Below are positions 28,663 to 37,556 of a stretch of DNA of 64,000 bases, piece after piece. Location of the stretch: the NCBI GenBank assembly GCA_029961105.1, contig JASBVO010000002.1, positions 248,001 to 312,000 of the forward strand, read 5' to 3'. This DNA comes from Micrococcus sp. (GTDB taxonomy: Bacteria; Actinomycetota; Actinomycetes; Actinomycetales; Micrococcaceae). The stretch's first letter is position 1, and each line of letters starts with the position of its first letter. The notes beneath the pieces are model-generated. The model was not told where the DNA came from, ran no database searches, and worked only from the letters and a program-made list of their open reading frames with translations. A program made the position numbers and the translations under genes.

Positions 28663-30051
28663 ATGGCAGCACCCAGCCCCGGTTATTCCATCACCCTCCA
28701 GGTCAAGACCCCTGCCTCCTTCACCGCGACCTCCGACCTCACCGCCGCGGTGGCCGCCTCCGGCGCCGCCATCACCGGCCTGGACGTGGTGGAGTCCCAC
28801 CACGAGTACATGGTCGTGGCCGTCAGCTGCAACACCATCGACGCCGGCCACGCCGAGAAGGTGCGCCAGGCCCTGGACGAACTGCCCGGCACCGAGGTCC
28901 TGGAGCTCTCCGACCAGACCTTCCAGCTGCACGAGGGCGGGAAGATCGAGACCACCCTCCGGGTGCCGCTGCGCACCCGCGACGACCTCTCCCGGGCCTA
29001 CACCCCGGGCGTGGCCCGGGTCTGCCAGGCCATCGCGCAGGACAAGGAACTGGCCCGGCAGTACACCGTCAAGAAGAACACGGTCGCCGTGGTCACCGAC
29101 GGCACCGCCGTGCTCGGCCTGGGTGACATCGGCCCCGAGGCCGCGATGCCCGTCATGGAGGGCAAGGCCGCCCTGTTCAAGCAGTTCGCCGGCGTCGACG
29201 CCTGGCCGGTGGCCCTGGACACCACGGACACCGAGGAGATCATCGCCGTGGTGAAGGCCATCGCCCCGGCCTACGGCGGCATCAACCTGGAGGACATCTC
29301 CGCCCCGCGCTGCTTCGAGATCGAGGCACGGCTGCGCGAGGAACTGGACATCCCGGTGTTCCATGACGACCAGCACGGCACCGCCATCGTGGTGCAGGCC
29401 GCCCTGACCAACGCGCTGAAGCTCACCGGCAAGAAGATCGAGGACGTGCGCATCGTCGTCTCCGGCGTCGGCGCGGCCGGCACCGCCATCATCCGGCTGC
29501 TGAAGGCCTCGGGCGCCCGCCACATCGTGGCCGCCGGCCGCGCCGGCGTGATCGAGCGCGGCTCGACCCACGCCGACTCCAACCGCCAGTGGCTGGCCGA
29601 CAACACCAACGAGGAGGGCTTCGCCGGCTCGCTCAAGGAGGCCGTGGTCGGGTCCGACGTGTTCATCGGCGTCTCCGCCCCGAACCTGCTCGACGAGGCG
29701 GACATCGCCGCCATGAACGACGGGGCCATGGTCTTCGCCATGTCCAACCCGGACCCCGAGGTGGACCCGGCCGCTGCCTCCAAGCACGCCGCCGTGGTGG
29801 CCACCGGCCGCTCGGACTTCCCGAACCAGATCAACAACGTGCTCGCCTTCCCCGGCTTCTTCCGCGGACTGCTCGACGCCGGCGCCTCGGACATCACCGA
29901 CGAGATGCTGGTCGTGGCCGCGGAGGCCATCGCCTCCTGCATCTCCGACGAGGAGCTCAACCCGGGCTTCATCATCCCCTCGGTCTTCGACCCCGAGGTC
30001 TCGGTGCGCGTGGCGGAGGCCGTGGCCGCCGTCGCCGCACCGCGCGGCTGA
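28663..30051 (+). CDS. NAD-dependent malic enzyme with N-terminal ACT domain
   Basis: Oxidative decarboxylase of malate to pyruvate (462 residues). The first 75 residues look like an ACT-type regulatory domain, giving the two-domain form common in actinobacteria. The catalytic part shows [37 protein letters not shown], the substrate and metal region [32 protein letters not shown] and the nucleotide loop [11 protein letters not shown]. The ATG at 28663 has AAGGAG just upstream; the longer open frame begins before the ribosome site. A strong hairpin ends the transcript. Confidence 0.94.
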   Translation: MAAPSPGYSITLQVKTPASFTATSDLTAAVAASGAAITGLDVVESHHEYMVVAVSCNTIDAGHAEKVRQALDELPGTEVLELSDQTFQLHEGGKIETTLRVPLRTRDDLSRAYTPGVARVCQAIAQDKELARQYTVKKNTVAVVTDGTAVLGLGDIGPEAAMPVMEGKAALFKQFAGVDAWPVALDTTDTEEIIAVVKAIAPAYGGINLEDISAPRCFEIEARLREELDIPVFHDDQHGTAIVVQAALTNALKLTGKKIEDVRIVVSGVGAAGTAIIRLLKASGARHIVAAGRAGVIERGSTHADSNRQWLADNTNEEGFAGSLKEAVVGSDVFIGVSAPNLLDEADIAAMNDGAMVFAMSNPDPEVDPAAASKHAAVVATGRSDFPNQINNVLAFPGFFRGLLDAGASDITDEMLVVAAEAIASCISDEELNPGFIIPSVFDPEVSVRVAEAVAAVAAPRG

Positions 30052-30102
30052 GGTACTCACAGCGTCCCGGCTGGATCCTTCACATCCGGCCCGGGTCGTC
30101 CT

Positions 30103-30142
30103 GACGGCCGGCACCCCGACCCGCGTCGGGGTGCCGGCCGTC
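30103..30142 (+). terminator. Hairpin terminator after malic enzyme
   Basis: An 18-bp perfect stem (30103-30120 with 30125-30142) with a CCGC loop, about 50 bases past the malic enzyme stop. Confidence 0.85.
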
Positions 30143-30183
30143 GGCGTCTCCGGGTGCCGGAGTCTGGGAATCAGCTGGGAACT

Positions 30184-30210
30184 GTTTGACCGTCCGGCGG
30201 CGCGGGGTGA
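30184..30210 (+). promoter_or_regulatory. Candidate SigF/SigB-type stress promoter upstream of the YtxH-like gene
   Basis: GTTT at 30184-30187 and GGGTGA at 30205-30210 are separated by exactly 17 bases and lie 50 bases before the ATG. Actinobacterial SigF/SigB promoters have GTTT, 15-18 bases, GGGTA(T). The match departs only in the fifth -10 base. The downstream gene encodes a LEA-like stress protein, which fits. Confidence 0.5.
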
Positions 30211-30259
30211 AGACTCAAAGCACCACCCAACCGGCGGGACCCGCCACGAAGGAGACACG

Positions 30260-30739
30260 ATGAAGCGATTGATCACCCTGGGCTTCGGCGCTGCGATCGG
30301 CTATCTCTTGGGGAGCCGCGAGGGCCGCCAGAACCTCGACAAGTTCGCGAAGAACGCCCAGAAGCTCTGGAATGACCCGAAGACCCAGGAGCAGGTCCAC
30401 CGGGCCGCCTCCACCGTGAAGGACAAGGCCCCCGGCGTGGCGGACAAGGCCACCGGCCTGGCCGACAAGGCCGCCCACTCCTTCCATGACCGCGCCCCCG
30501 GCGTGGCCGACAAGTTCAGCGCCGCGGCCCACACGGTCGCTGACAAGGCGACCTCCGCCACCCAGGGCCTGGCGGACAAGGCAGGCTCCGGCGGAAAGCA
30601 CACCTCCGCCGGCACGTCCTATGACACCGAGTTCAAGGAGGACGAACGCTCAGCGTCCAGCGGCCAGACCGGCGGGCAGTCCACCTCGGGCCCGTCCCAG
30701 TCGCAGGGCTCGGAGGGTGGCGGGGCAGACCGCTACTGA
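30260..30739 (+). CDS. YtxH/LEA-like stress protein
   Basis: A 159-residue protein with a short hydrophobic N-terminus (GFGAAIGYLLGSREGR, a YtxH-like signature). A long amphipathic repetitive region follows, in which DKAPGVADKATGLADKAA-type units recur, and then a Ser/Gly/Gln-rich tail. The repeats resemble LEA and apolipoprotein-like helices that form in drying or membrane contact. It probably sits at the inner membrane and protects it under stress; this is inference from composition. GGAGA precedes the ATG. The gene is monocistronic between two hairpins and has a candidate stress-sigma promoter. Confidence 0.8.
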   Translation: MKRLITLGFGAAIGYLLGSREGRQNLDKFAKNAQKLWNDPKTQEQVHRAASTVKDKAPGVADKATGLADKAAHSFHDRAPGVADKFSAAAHTVADKATSATQGLADKAGSGGKHTSAGTSYDTEFKEDERSASSGQTGGQSTSGPSQSQGSEGGGADRY

Positions 30740-30765
30740 GCGGCCTTCCCCTCGGGCACCACGTC

Positions 30766-30800
30766 GAGGACCCCGGTTCCCACAGGGAACCGGGGTCCTC
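30766..30800. terminator. Bidirectional hairpin terminator
   Basis: A 16-bp perfect stem (30766-30781 with 30785-30800) and a 3-base loop between the convergent YtxH-like and MFS genes; T-rich bases follow on the plus strand. Confidence 0.85.
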
Positions 30801-30859
30801 TCGTCATTCAGGGCGGCGGACCGGTGCCCGTGCCGCACCCGTCCGCCGGCCGAGGAGAC

Positions 30860-32584
30860 TCAGCGCCCGGGTGCGCCTGCCGGCTCGGGTGCCCCGTCGG
30901 CGTCGGGCCGGCCGGCAGCCGCGGCAGCGTGTCGGCCGCCCTGCGGGCCGGGGTGGGCGGTCACCGCGGCGGGCAGCGGGTCGGCCAGCAGCTCGGGCTC
31001 CGGGGCGGGCTCCGGCGCCTTGCGGAGGCCGACCAGCACGAGCAGGGCCGAGAGGCCGGCGGCGATGGCGCACATCAGGAACGCCTGGCCGAAGCCGGTG
31101 CCCAGTGACTGCAGGGCCAGTTCCCCGGCGGCGCCACCCGGTGCCTGCGGCGGGATCGAGTTCAGGGCGAACGGGCCCCCCGCCTCGAAGATCCCCTGTG
31201 CCGGGCCGAGCTGGTCCGGCGGCAGGGTGGAGGTGGCCAGGGAGGCGCCGAGCTGCCGGGCCGCCCCGGACAGGGCCACCGCGCCGACGAGCACCGGGCC
31301 CAGGGCGAAGCCCAGGTCACGCAGCAGGTTGGTGGTCGCGCTGGCCATGCCGGCCAGATCGCGCGGGACGGTGTTGATGGCCAGGGCCGTCATCGGGCTG
31401 AGGGTGAACGCGAAACCGAGACCGGCCAGCAGGGCGGGCATCAGGAACTGGCCCATGCCGCGGTCCGTGACGTCGAGCGTGGTGGCACCGAGCAGGCCCG
31501 CGACGGCCAGCAGGGCGAGACCGGCGGACAGCACGAAACGGTCCGGGACCCGGGTCATCAGCCAGGAGATCAGGGGGATGAGCACGAAGGCCGGCCCCTG
31601 CAGCAGCAGGAACAGCAGGCCGATGTTGATGGGGTCCTGGTGCTGGACCGGACCCAGCCACATGGAGAAGGAGAAGCAGATCCCCAGGAAGGCGAACATG
31701 CCCACCACGGCGATGACCGAGGTGATGGAGTAGTTCACGTTCCTGAAGAGGGACAGCTTCAGCAGGGGGTGCTCCACCCGGGTCTCGATCGCCACGAACA
31801 CGGCCAGCAGCACGATGCCGGCGATGAGGCTGGAGACGACCGCAGGGGCGCCCCAGCCCGACTCCGGTCCCTGGACCAGGCCGAACAGGACCAGGATCAG
31901 GCCCAGGGCGAAGGCGACCTGGCCCCAGAGGTCCAACCGGCGGCCGGACTGGGAGGTCGACTCCGCGGACCAGACGAGGCACACGACGGCGGTCAGCAGG
32001 CACAGCCCCACGACGACGCCGTAGGACCACTGCCAGGCTCCGGCCGAGGCGAAGCCCCCGCCGAGCAGCGGCGCGACGATGCCGCCGGCGGACAGGCAGC
32101 CGGCCCAGACCGCGATCGCGCGGGCACGCTGCCGCGGGGTCACCGTCACGGCGGCGACCAGGGCCAGCGAGGCCGGGTACATGGCGCCGGCGCCCAGGCC
32201 GTTGATGGCCGAGCCGATCCACATCACCTGCACGGACGGGGCCAGCGCGCAGACGAGCGAGCCGAGGGCGACGGTGACGGCGCCGATGACGGTGAGCTTG
32301 CGGTGGCCGAAGCGGTCACCGAGCATGCCGAAGGTCAGCTCGAAGACGACGACGGGGATCATGAACCCGGCCGTGATCCAGGTCAGCTGGGACCCGACGG
32401 TGCCGAAGTACTGCTGGAAGGTGCCGTTCAGGGCGCCGGGGAGGGCGTTGGCCAGCTGGGCCACCAGCACGGCCACGGCGGCCGCGACGATGGTGCCGTT
32501 GATCTTGGTCAGGCCCGGGGCGGGACCTGGCGTGCCGGCCGCCACGGGGCCGGATGCGGACGCGGCCGCTGTCTGGGTGCTCAT
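30860..32584 (-). CDS. MFS transporter, DHA2 (EmrB/QacA) family
   Basis: Membrane exporter of 574 residues with a 14-helix pattern. Typical motifs are LTWITAGFMIPVVVFELTFG and GMLGDRFGHRKL (motif A) and NGLGAGAMYPASLALV. The loop around residues 430-470 is long, and an Ala/Pro-rich cytoplasmic tail of about 50 residues ends the protein. DHA2 pumps expel drugs or dyes by proton exchange; the substrate is unknown. The ATG at 32584 has GAGGAG upstream. The TetR-type gene further upstream is on the same strand, with a hairpin between them. Confidence 0.9.
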   Translation of the reverse strand: MSTQTAAASASGPVAAGTPGPAPGLTKINGTIVAAAVAVLVAQLANALPGALNGTFQQYFGTVGSQLTWITAGFMIPVVVFELTFGMLGDRFGHRKLTVIGAVTVALGSLVCALAPSVQVMWIGSAINGLGAGAMYPASLALVAAVTVTPRQRARAIAVWAGCLSAGGIVAPLLGGGFASAGAWQWSYGVVVGLCLLTAVVCLVWSAESTSQSGRRLDLWGQVAFALGLILVLFGLVQGPESGWGAPAVVSSLIAGIVLLAVFVAIETRVEHPLLKLSLFRNVNYSITSVIAVVGMFAFLGICFSFSMWLGPVQHQDPINIGLLFLLLQGPAFVLIPLISWLMTRVPDRFVLSAGLALLAVAGLLGATTLDVTDRGMGQFLMPALLAGLGFAFTLSPMTALAINTVPRDLAGMASATTNLLRDLGFALGPVLVGAVALSGAARQLGASLATSTLPPDQLGPAQGIFEAGGPFALNSIPPQAPGGAAGELALQSLGTGFGQAFLMCAIAAGLSALLVLVGLRKAPEPAPEPELLADPLPAAVTAHPGPQGGRHAAAAAGRPDADGAPEPAGAPGR

Positions 32585-32789
32585 GAGGTCTCCTCGAAGA
32601 CGGTGCGATCCGGCGGTCCTGGACGGGGTGTAATCCATATCACTGCCGGGAATGAGAACAGTATCTACAGTCATGAGACACGCTGTCAAGCGAGTTTAGT
32701 GATCGTCGTTACATTGGCCCTTGCGTCATGATGGCCGCCGCATCGCCCCCGGCGCGGGCCGCCGGGCACCCAGGAACGGCCCTCGGACA

Positions 32790-32832
32790 CGCCAAGGGCC
32801 CCACCGGCGCGCAGCCGGCGGGGCCCTTGGCG
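32790..32832 (-). terminator. Hairpin terminator after the P450/TetR unit
   Basis: A near-perfect 19-bp stem (32790-32808 with 32814-32832; one mismatch) and a GCGCA loop, 17 bases past the TetR stop. Confidence 0.75.
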
Positions 32833-32849
32833 GCGTCAGGCCGCCCGCA

Positions 32850-33443
32850 TCAGTCCAGGTCGCAGAGCAGGCCCACCCAGGACTTCGTCATCTGCTCCAG
32901 GAGGACCTCCCGGTCCACGACCCAGCCGAGCCGGAACCAGCGCTGGGACATGTAGATGAGCTGCCCGAAGGCCAGCGAACAACGGATCCGGCGGCTGCCG
33001 GGATCGAACCGGCCGGCCCGGTCCAGGCCCTCGGCCATGGCAGAGATCGCCCGGTCGTGCCAGGCGTCCATGACCTCCTGGACCTCCGGCTCCGCCGCCG
33101 CGGCCTGCAGCGAGACCATCATGTACGGCTTGATCTCGGGCCACTGGGTGAACTTGCGGTTCAGGAAGTCCCGGATGACGTCCGGGTCATTGGACTCGAC
33201 CATCTCGGGCAGCGGGGGGCGGTCGGCACTCGTGAGCATCTCGTCCGCCCGCTCCACGATGAAGCGCACGAGCTCCGCCTTGGACGTGAAGTGCAGGTAG
33301 AACGTGGCGCGGGTGGCGCCGGCGGCCAACGCGATCTGGTCGATGGTGGTGGGGCCGTAGCCGCGCTCGCCCATCACCTCGACGCCGGCATCGAGCAGCA
33401 GCTGCCGGGTCATCTTCTTCTGGGCTTCCCTGAGCGTCGACAT
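32850..33443 (-). CDS. TetR family transcriptional regulator
   Basis: A 197-residue repressor-type protein. The N-terminal helix-turn-helix spans about residues 12-58 with the family pattern TTIDQIALAAGATRATFYLHFTSK. The C-terminal ligand-binding half is helical and unassigned. ATG at 33443 was chosen at the start of this domain; the longer open frame lies inside the P450 gene. It follows the P450 stop by 11 bases, so it is co-transcribed and could respond to the P450 substrate or product. It may also act on the DHA2 exporter downstream. Confidence 0.88.
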   Translation of the reverse strand: MSTLREAQKKMTRQLLLDAGVEVMGERGYGPTTIDQIALAAGATRATFYLHFTSKAELVRFIVERADEMLTSADRPPLPEMVESNDPDVIRDFLNRKFTQWPEIKPYMMVSLQAAAAEPEVQEVMDAWHDRAISAMAEGLDRAGRFDPGSRRIRCSLAFGQLIYMSQRWFRLGWVVDREVLLEQMTKSWVGLLCDLD

Positions 33444-33454
33444 GATCAGACAGC

Positions 33455-34666
33455 CTATCCCTCGGCCGGCTCGACCGAGGTGACGGGGATCGCCTCGAAC
33501 GGGCGGGTCATGTTGTTCAGGCGTCGCCGCACATCTGCCACGGTGAACCCCTTGAGGCGCGTGGCGAGGGCGTCGAGGACGGCATGGGCCTCGAGCCGCG
33601 CCAGGCCCTGGCCGGCGCAGCCGTGGATGCCATAGCCGAAGGACAGGTGGTCCGTGGGGTTGCGCCGGATGTCGAAGACCTCCGGATCCTCGAAGTGCCT
33701 CGGGTCGCGGTTCGCGGCACCGAGCAGCAGGGCCGCCTGCGAACCGCCGGGAATGCGCAGCCCCTGCACCTCGACGTCCCGGGTGACGAGCCGGCCGACC
33801 ACCGGCATCGGCGTCAGGAAGCGCTGCACCTCCGCAAAGGCGGAGGGCACCAGGGTCCGATCCTCGCGCAGCGCCTGGAACTGCTCGGGGTGGCGGGCGA
33901 AGAGCACGATCGCGTTGCCGAGGGAGGCGATGGTGGTGTCCATCCCGGCGGCGATGTACTGATGGACGATCATGCCGGCGCTCTCCGGGGCGATATCGCC
34001 GCGTTCCGCGGCCTCGAAGACGGCCCGGCCCATGCTGCCCTCGGTCAGGTCCTCGGCGCGCAGGCGATGATGGGTCCACTCGAATAGCTCGCCCGCAACC
34101 GGGAAGGAGCTGGCGGCACGTTCGTTCATCGGTCCCAGCAGGTTGAAGGCAGCCTCGCCCCAGGCGAGCATCTTCTGGCGGACGTCACCCTGGACCCCGA
34201 TCATGTCCATGACCACCGAGGTGACGAAGTGCTTGGCCAGGTCCTCCATGCCGTCGAAGGAGCCGCGGGCCACGAGCTCGGCGACGAGGGCGTCCGCCTT
34301 CGCCTCGATGTCAGCCTTCATGCCCCGCAGCGCCCGGGGCGTCAGGTTCTCGGACAGCACCGCCCGCAGCTTCTGGTGGTGGGGCGGGTCCGTGGCGAGG
34401 GAGGTTCCCCTGAGGACCTCGTTCATCTGTTCATTGAAGGCCACCTGCGTGGACGAGAAGGTCTCCGGGTCTCCGAGCGCGGCGCGGACGTCCTCGTACC
34501 GGGTGATCACCCAGAGGTCGCGCTGCTCCAGGTGGACGACGGGGGACTGCTCGCGCAGGCGGGCGTACACGGGCATCGAGTCCTGCAGGACCTCCTCGCT
34601 GAAGAGGTCCAGCGCTGCATCGACCGGCGACGGGGCGCCGAGGGTGTCCGCGGGGGTGGTGGTCAT
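33455..34666 (-). CDS. Cytochrome P450
   Basis: Soluble bacterial P450 of 403 residues. The oxygen-activating I-helix is AAGMDTTIAS, the K-helix ExxR is EVQR in AEVQRFLTPMPVVGR, and the haem loop is FGYGIHGCAGQGLAR with Cys350. The family average is about 400 residues, so it is complete. AAGGAG precedes the ATG. The TetR gene follows in the same operon. A 3Fe-4S ferredoxin and a ferredoxin reductase lie beyond the LysR gene on the other strand, giving a full class I electron chain. The substrate is unknown. Confidence 0.95.
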   Translation of the reverse strand: MTTTPADTLGAPSPVDAALDLFSEEVLQDSMPVYARLREQSPVVHLEQRDLWVITRYEDVRAALGDPETFSSTQVAFNEQMNEVLRGTSLATDPPHHQKLRAVLSENLTPRALRGMKADIEAKADALVAELVARGSFDGMEDLAKHFVTSVVMDMIGVQGDVRQKMLAWGEAAFNLLGPMNERAASSFPVAGELFEWTHHRLRAEDLTEGSMGRAVFEAAERGDIAPESAGMIVHQYIAAGMDTTIASLGNAIVLFARHPEQFQALREDRTLVPSAFAEVQRFLTPMPVVGRLVTRDVEVQGLRIPGGSQAALLLGAANRDPRHFEDPEVFDIRRNPTDHLSFGYGIHGCAGQGLARLEAHAVLDALATRLKGFTVADVRRRLNNMTRPFEAIPVTSVEPAEG

Positions 34667-34838
34667 GGGGATCTCCTTGCATCGAGGGACGGCCAGTGGC
34701 ACCGTCAAGTGCCGTTGACCGCCCACAGACATTGTGTCCAGTGACTTGAATCACAGTCAAGCGGAAAGCCTGCTCGCGTGCCAATGAATATCCGCCATGG
34801 ACGCCATGCACCGGATCGATGCCCCGGACGGACCCTGC

Positions 34839-35825
34839 TCAGACGGCGACCGCGCGGTCCAGGACTCCTTCGAACCAGGCGCGGAACAGAGCGTCCCCCA
34901 GCCAGGGGTTCCACACCACGTCGAGCCCCAGGCGACCGGCCGGGAAGGGGAAGGCCGCGATCCACAGGGGGGCCTCCCGGGCGAACTCCTCGGCCACGCG
35001 ACGGCGGTGCACCCCCACCCGCTCCGAGCCGGAGATGAGCCGCAGGGGCATGAGCGCATCCGCGATCCGCGTCGTGACCACGGGCTCGATGCCCTGCTCC
35101 CGGAGGATGACGTAGGGGCGCAGCGCCCGCCGGGACTCGTAGACCACATGGGGCCGCTCGGCCAGCAGCCGGGCTGCGCTGCCGTCGGTGAGGTCGTCCG
35201 CGCCGGCCACCACGACCCACTCATCCTCGAAGATCCGACGCCGGGGCTGTTCGGTGGCGTAGGCCTCGGACAGCAGCATCAGGTCCACCCCCTCCCGCGT
35301 GAAGGCCGCGTCGGAGGGATCGCGCTGGGTGATGAGCCTCAGCCGCATCCGGGGCGCCTCACGGGCGAGCACCGTGGCCAACCCCCGGCCGATGACGAAG
35401 GCGGCACTGGTGTTCATCGCGATGGTCACCTCGCGGTCGTCATGCACGGGGTCGAACCCGCCCTGGCCGAGCAGTCCGGCCGTCCGGTGGAGGACCTCCC
35501 GCAATGGCACCCGCAGCCGCTCGGCCCGGGGGGTGAGCGCCGATCGCGCGCCGTGACGGACGAGGATCTCATCACCGAAGAGCCTGCGGATGCGCCGCAG
35601 GGCATGGCTCATCGCCGGCTGGGAGAGACCCACGCGCTCCGCGGCGCGGGTCACCGAGACCTCGTCGATGAGCGCGTCCAGCAGCACGAGCAGGTTGAGG
35701 TCTACGGAGGGGAGGTTGACGGCGACGGCGGCGCCGTCCGGCCCATGGGAGCCGGAGGCCGGCGCGAGCGCCTCCGGCACGTCGAGGGACGCGGCTGATT
35801 CATGTGCGCCAGGGAATGCATGCAT
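34839..35825 (-). CDS. LysR family transcriptional regulator
   Basis: A 328-residue regulator with a hydrophilic leader of about 38 residues. The winged helix-turn-helix follows: LNLLVLLDALIDEVSVTRAA and VGLSQPAMSHALRRIRRLFG. The LysR substrate-binding domain comes next. It most resembles the NodD/aromatic-responsive branch with HALRRIR. It is divergent from the ferredoxin/reductase pair and lies between that pair and the P450 gene, so it may control one or both. The gap to the ferredoxin gene contains ATGATCAT near 35844-35851, a small palindrome. Confidence 0.9.
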   Translation of the reverse strand: MHAFPGAHESAASLDVPEALAPASGSHGPDGAAVAVNLPSVDLNLLVLLDALIDEVSVTRAAERVGLSQPAMSHALRRIRRLFGDEILVRHGARSALTPRAERLRVPLREVLHRTAGLLGQGGFDPVHDDREVTIAMNTSAAFVIGRGLATVLAREAPRMRLRLITQRDPSDAAFTREGVDLMLLSEAYATEQPRRRIFEDEWVVVAGADDLTDGSAARLLAERPHVVYESRRALRPYVILREQGIEPVVTTRIADALMPLRLISGSERVGVHRRRVAEEFAREAPLWIAAFPFPAGRLGLDVVWNPWLGDALFRAWFEGVLDRAVAV

Positions 35826-35961
35826 GGGGAGAATCTACGTCATCATGATCATTCATTGGACACCCTGTCTGTGATGTAGAACACTTGTCTTCATCGTCGA
35901 CATCTAGGGGCCAGCTCCCCGTCGGCACACCGAGTACATCCGCACTGCCCCAGGAGGGACC

Positions 35962-36171
35962 ATGGCCACCGCCGTCGCACACCTCGAGCTCGACCGTCCC
36001 CGCTGCGAGGGACACGGACTGTGCGAGGAGGCGTCCCCGCACCTGATGCACCTCGACGACGACGGAGAGCTGATCCTGGACGTCACCGACATCCCCGAGG
36101 CCGAGCTCGAGGCCGCGAAGACCGCCGTGCGCGTGTGCCCGGTCGCCGCCCTGAAGCTGGCCCGGGCGTGA
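35962..36171 (+). CDS. [3Fe-4S] ferredoxin
   Basis: A 69-residue ferredoxin with three cluster cysteines, Cys15 and Cys21 in CEGHGLC and Cys59 in VCPVAAL. The position of the usual fourth ligand is absent, which marks the 3Fe-4S type that serves bacterial P450s. GGAGG precedes the ATG. It overlaps the ferredoxin reductase gene by 4 bases (GTGA). The likely electron acceptor is the P450 encoded at 33455-34666. Confidence 0.92.
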   Translation: MATAVAHLELDRPRCEGHGLCEEASPHLMHLDDDGELILDVTDIPEAELEAAKTAVRVCPVAALKLARA

Positions 36172-37391
36172 GCGTCCGTCCCGGCCCGGCCGCTCCCCGG
36201 GGTGCCGACGGCGTCGCGTCCGCCGCCGAGCACGGAACTCCCCGGCGCATCGTCATCGTCGGCCACGGCATCGCCGGCCTGACCGCCGGCGACACCCTGC
36301 GCGCCGAGGGCTTCGACGGCGAGCTGGTCGTCGTCGGCCAGGAGTGGCACGCCCCCTACAGCCGTCCGGCCCTGTCCAAGGCCATGCTCTCGGATCCCAC
36401 CGCGACCGGCCCCGAGCCGGAGGCCCAGGCCCTGGCCGCCCCCAGCGACGGGGCACGGGTGCTCGCCGGCCGCAGCGCCGTGCGCCTGGACCCGACCGCC
36501 CGCACGGTGCACCTGGACGATGGCACCGCCCTCGACTACGACGAGCTGGTCATCGCCTCCGGGGCCCGCCCCCGGCGGTTCACCGACAGCCCGGACGAGC
36601 TCACCCTGCGCACCCTGGACGACGCCCGTGCCCTGCGCCGGCGGCTGGTCGGGCGCCCGGAGGTGACGGTGATCGGCGGCGGGCCGCTGGGCATGGAGGT
36701 CGCCTCCGCGGCCCGGGAGTCCGGTTGCGACGTCACGCTCCTCCAGCGCGGCGTGCCCATGCAGCGCCACGTCGGGGCCTTCCTGGGCGGGATGTGCACC
36801 GCCGCGGCCCGGGAGCGCGGCGTGCGGGTCGTCGACGCGACGGTCACCGCCGTCCGCCCCTCCCCCGCCGGAGGGCTCCGCCTGGAACTGTCCGACGGCA
36901 CGGTGCTCGCCGCGGGGACGGTCGTCACCGCCATCGGCGACGAGGCGAACGTCGAGTGGCTCGCCGGGTCCGGACTGCTCAGCGACGGCCGACTGCTGAC
37001 GGACGAACGGGGCGTCGTCGCGCCGGGCATCGTGGCCGCCGGCGACGTCGCCTGGCGCCGCACCGGCGCCGGGCTCCGGCGTCGCTCCCTGTGGACCGAC
37101 GCCATCGAACAGGCCAGGGCAGCCGCCCTGGCCCTGCTGCACGGCCCGGACGCCGCGCCCGCGGACTACGCGCCCTACTTCTGGACCGAGCAGTTCGGCC
37201 TGAACGTGCGGATCTGCGGCGAGGTGCCGGCAGGGGTGACGCCAACCGTCGTCGACGGCGACCTGGCCGAGCCCCGCGCCCTGCTGCAGTGGGAGGGCCC
37301 GGCGCAGGGCGGGGCCGCGGCCGCGGTCAACTTCCGGATCTCGGTTCCCAGGCTGCGCCGGCTCGCCCGGCCTGCGGCGGTCCCCGCCTGA
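36168..37391 (+). CDS. FAD-dependent ferredoxin reductase
   Basis: NAD(P)H:ferredoxin reductase of 407 residues, similar to rubredoxin/putidaredoxin reductases. It has an FAD site RIVIVGHGIAGLTAG and the conserved PYSRPALSK. The second Rossmann motif VTVIGGGPLGMEVA binds NAD(P)H. The family's IVAAGDVA and the C-terminal domain YFWTEQFGLNVRICGE are present. The GTG start overlaps the ferredoxin stop. Together these two genes move electrons to the P450. Confidence 0.93.
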   Translation: MSVRPGPAAPRGADGVASAAEHGTPRRIVIVGHGIAGLTAGDTLRAEGFDGELVVVGQEWHAPYSRPALSKAMLSDPTATGPEPEAQALAAPSDGARVLAGRSAVRLDPTARTVHLDDGTALDYDELVIASGARPRRFTDSPDELTLRTLDDARALRRRLVGRPEVTVIGGGPLGMEVASAARESGCDVTLLQRGVPMQRHVGAFLGGMCTAAARERGVRVVDATVTAVRPSPAGGLRLELSDGTVLAAGTVVTAIGDEANVEWLAGSGLLSDGRLLTDERGVVAPGIVAAGDVAWRRTGAGLRRRSLWTDAIEQARAAALALLHGPDAAPADYAPYFWTEQFGLNVRICGEVPAGVTPTVVDGDLAEPRALLQWEGPAQGGAAAAVNFRISVPRLRRLARPAAVPA

Positions 37392-37473
37392 GGGCCCGCC
37401 CCGGCTGAGGGCCCGCCCCGTCCGGCGCGCGTCCCGACCGAGACGCGTCCCGCCCGGCAGGCCGCCCGCGGCA

Positions 37474-37522
37474 GACGACGAACCCCCGGTTCCCTTCCGC
37501 AGGGAACCGGGGGTTCGTCGTC
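37474..37522. terminator. Bidirectional hairpin terminator
   Basis: A 22-bp perfect stem (37474-37495 with 37501-37522) and a 5-base loop between the convergent ferredoxin reductase and flavin monooxygenase genes. It is the strongest hairpin in the window. Confidence 0.9.
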
Positions 37523-37556
37523 GGGCTCACCTGCCGACGGGCCGGCAGGCGACCGC

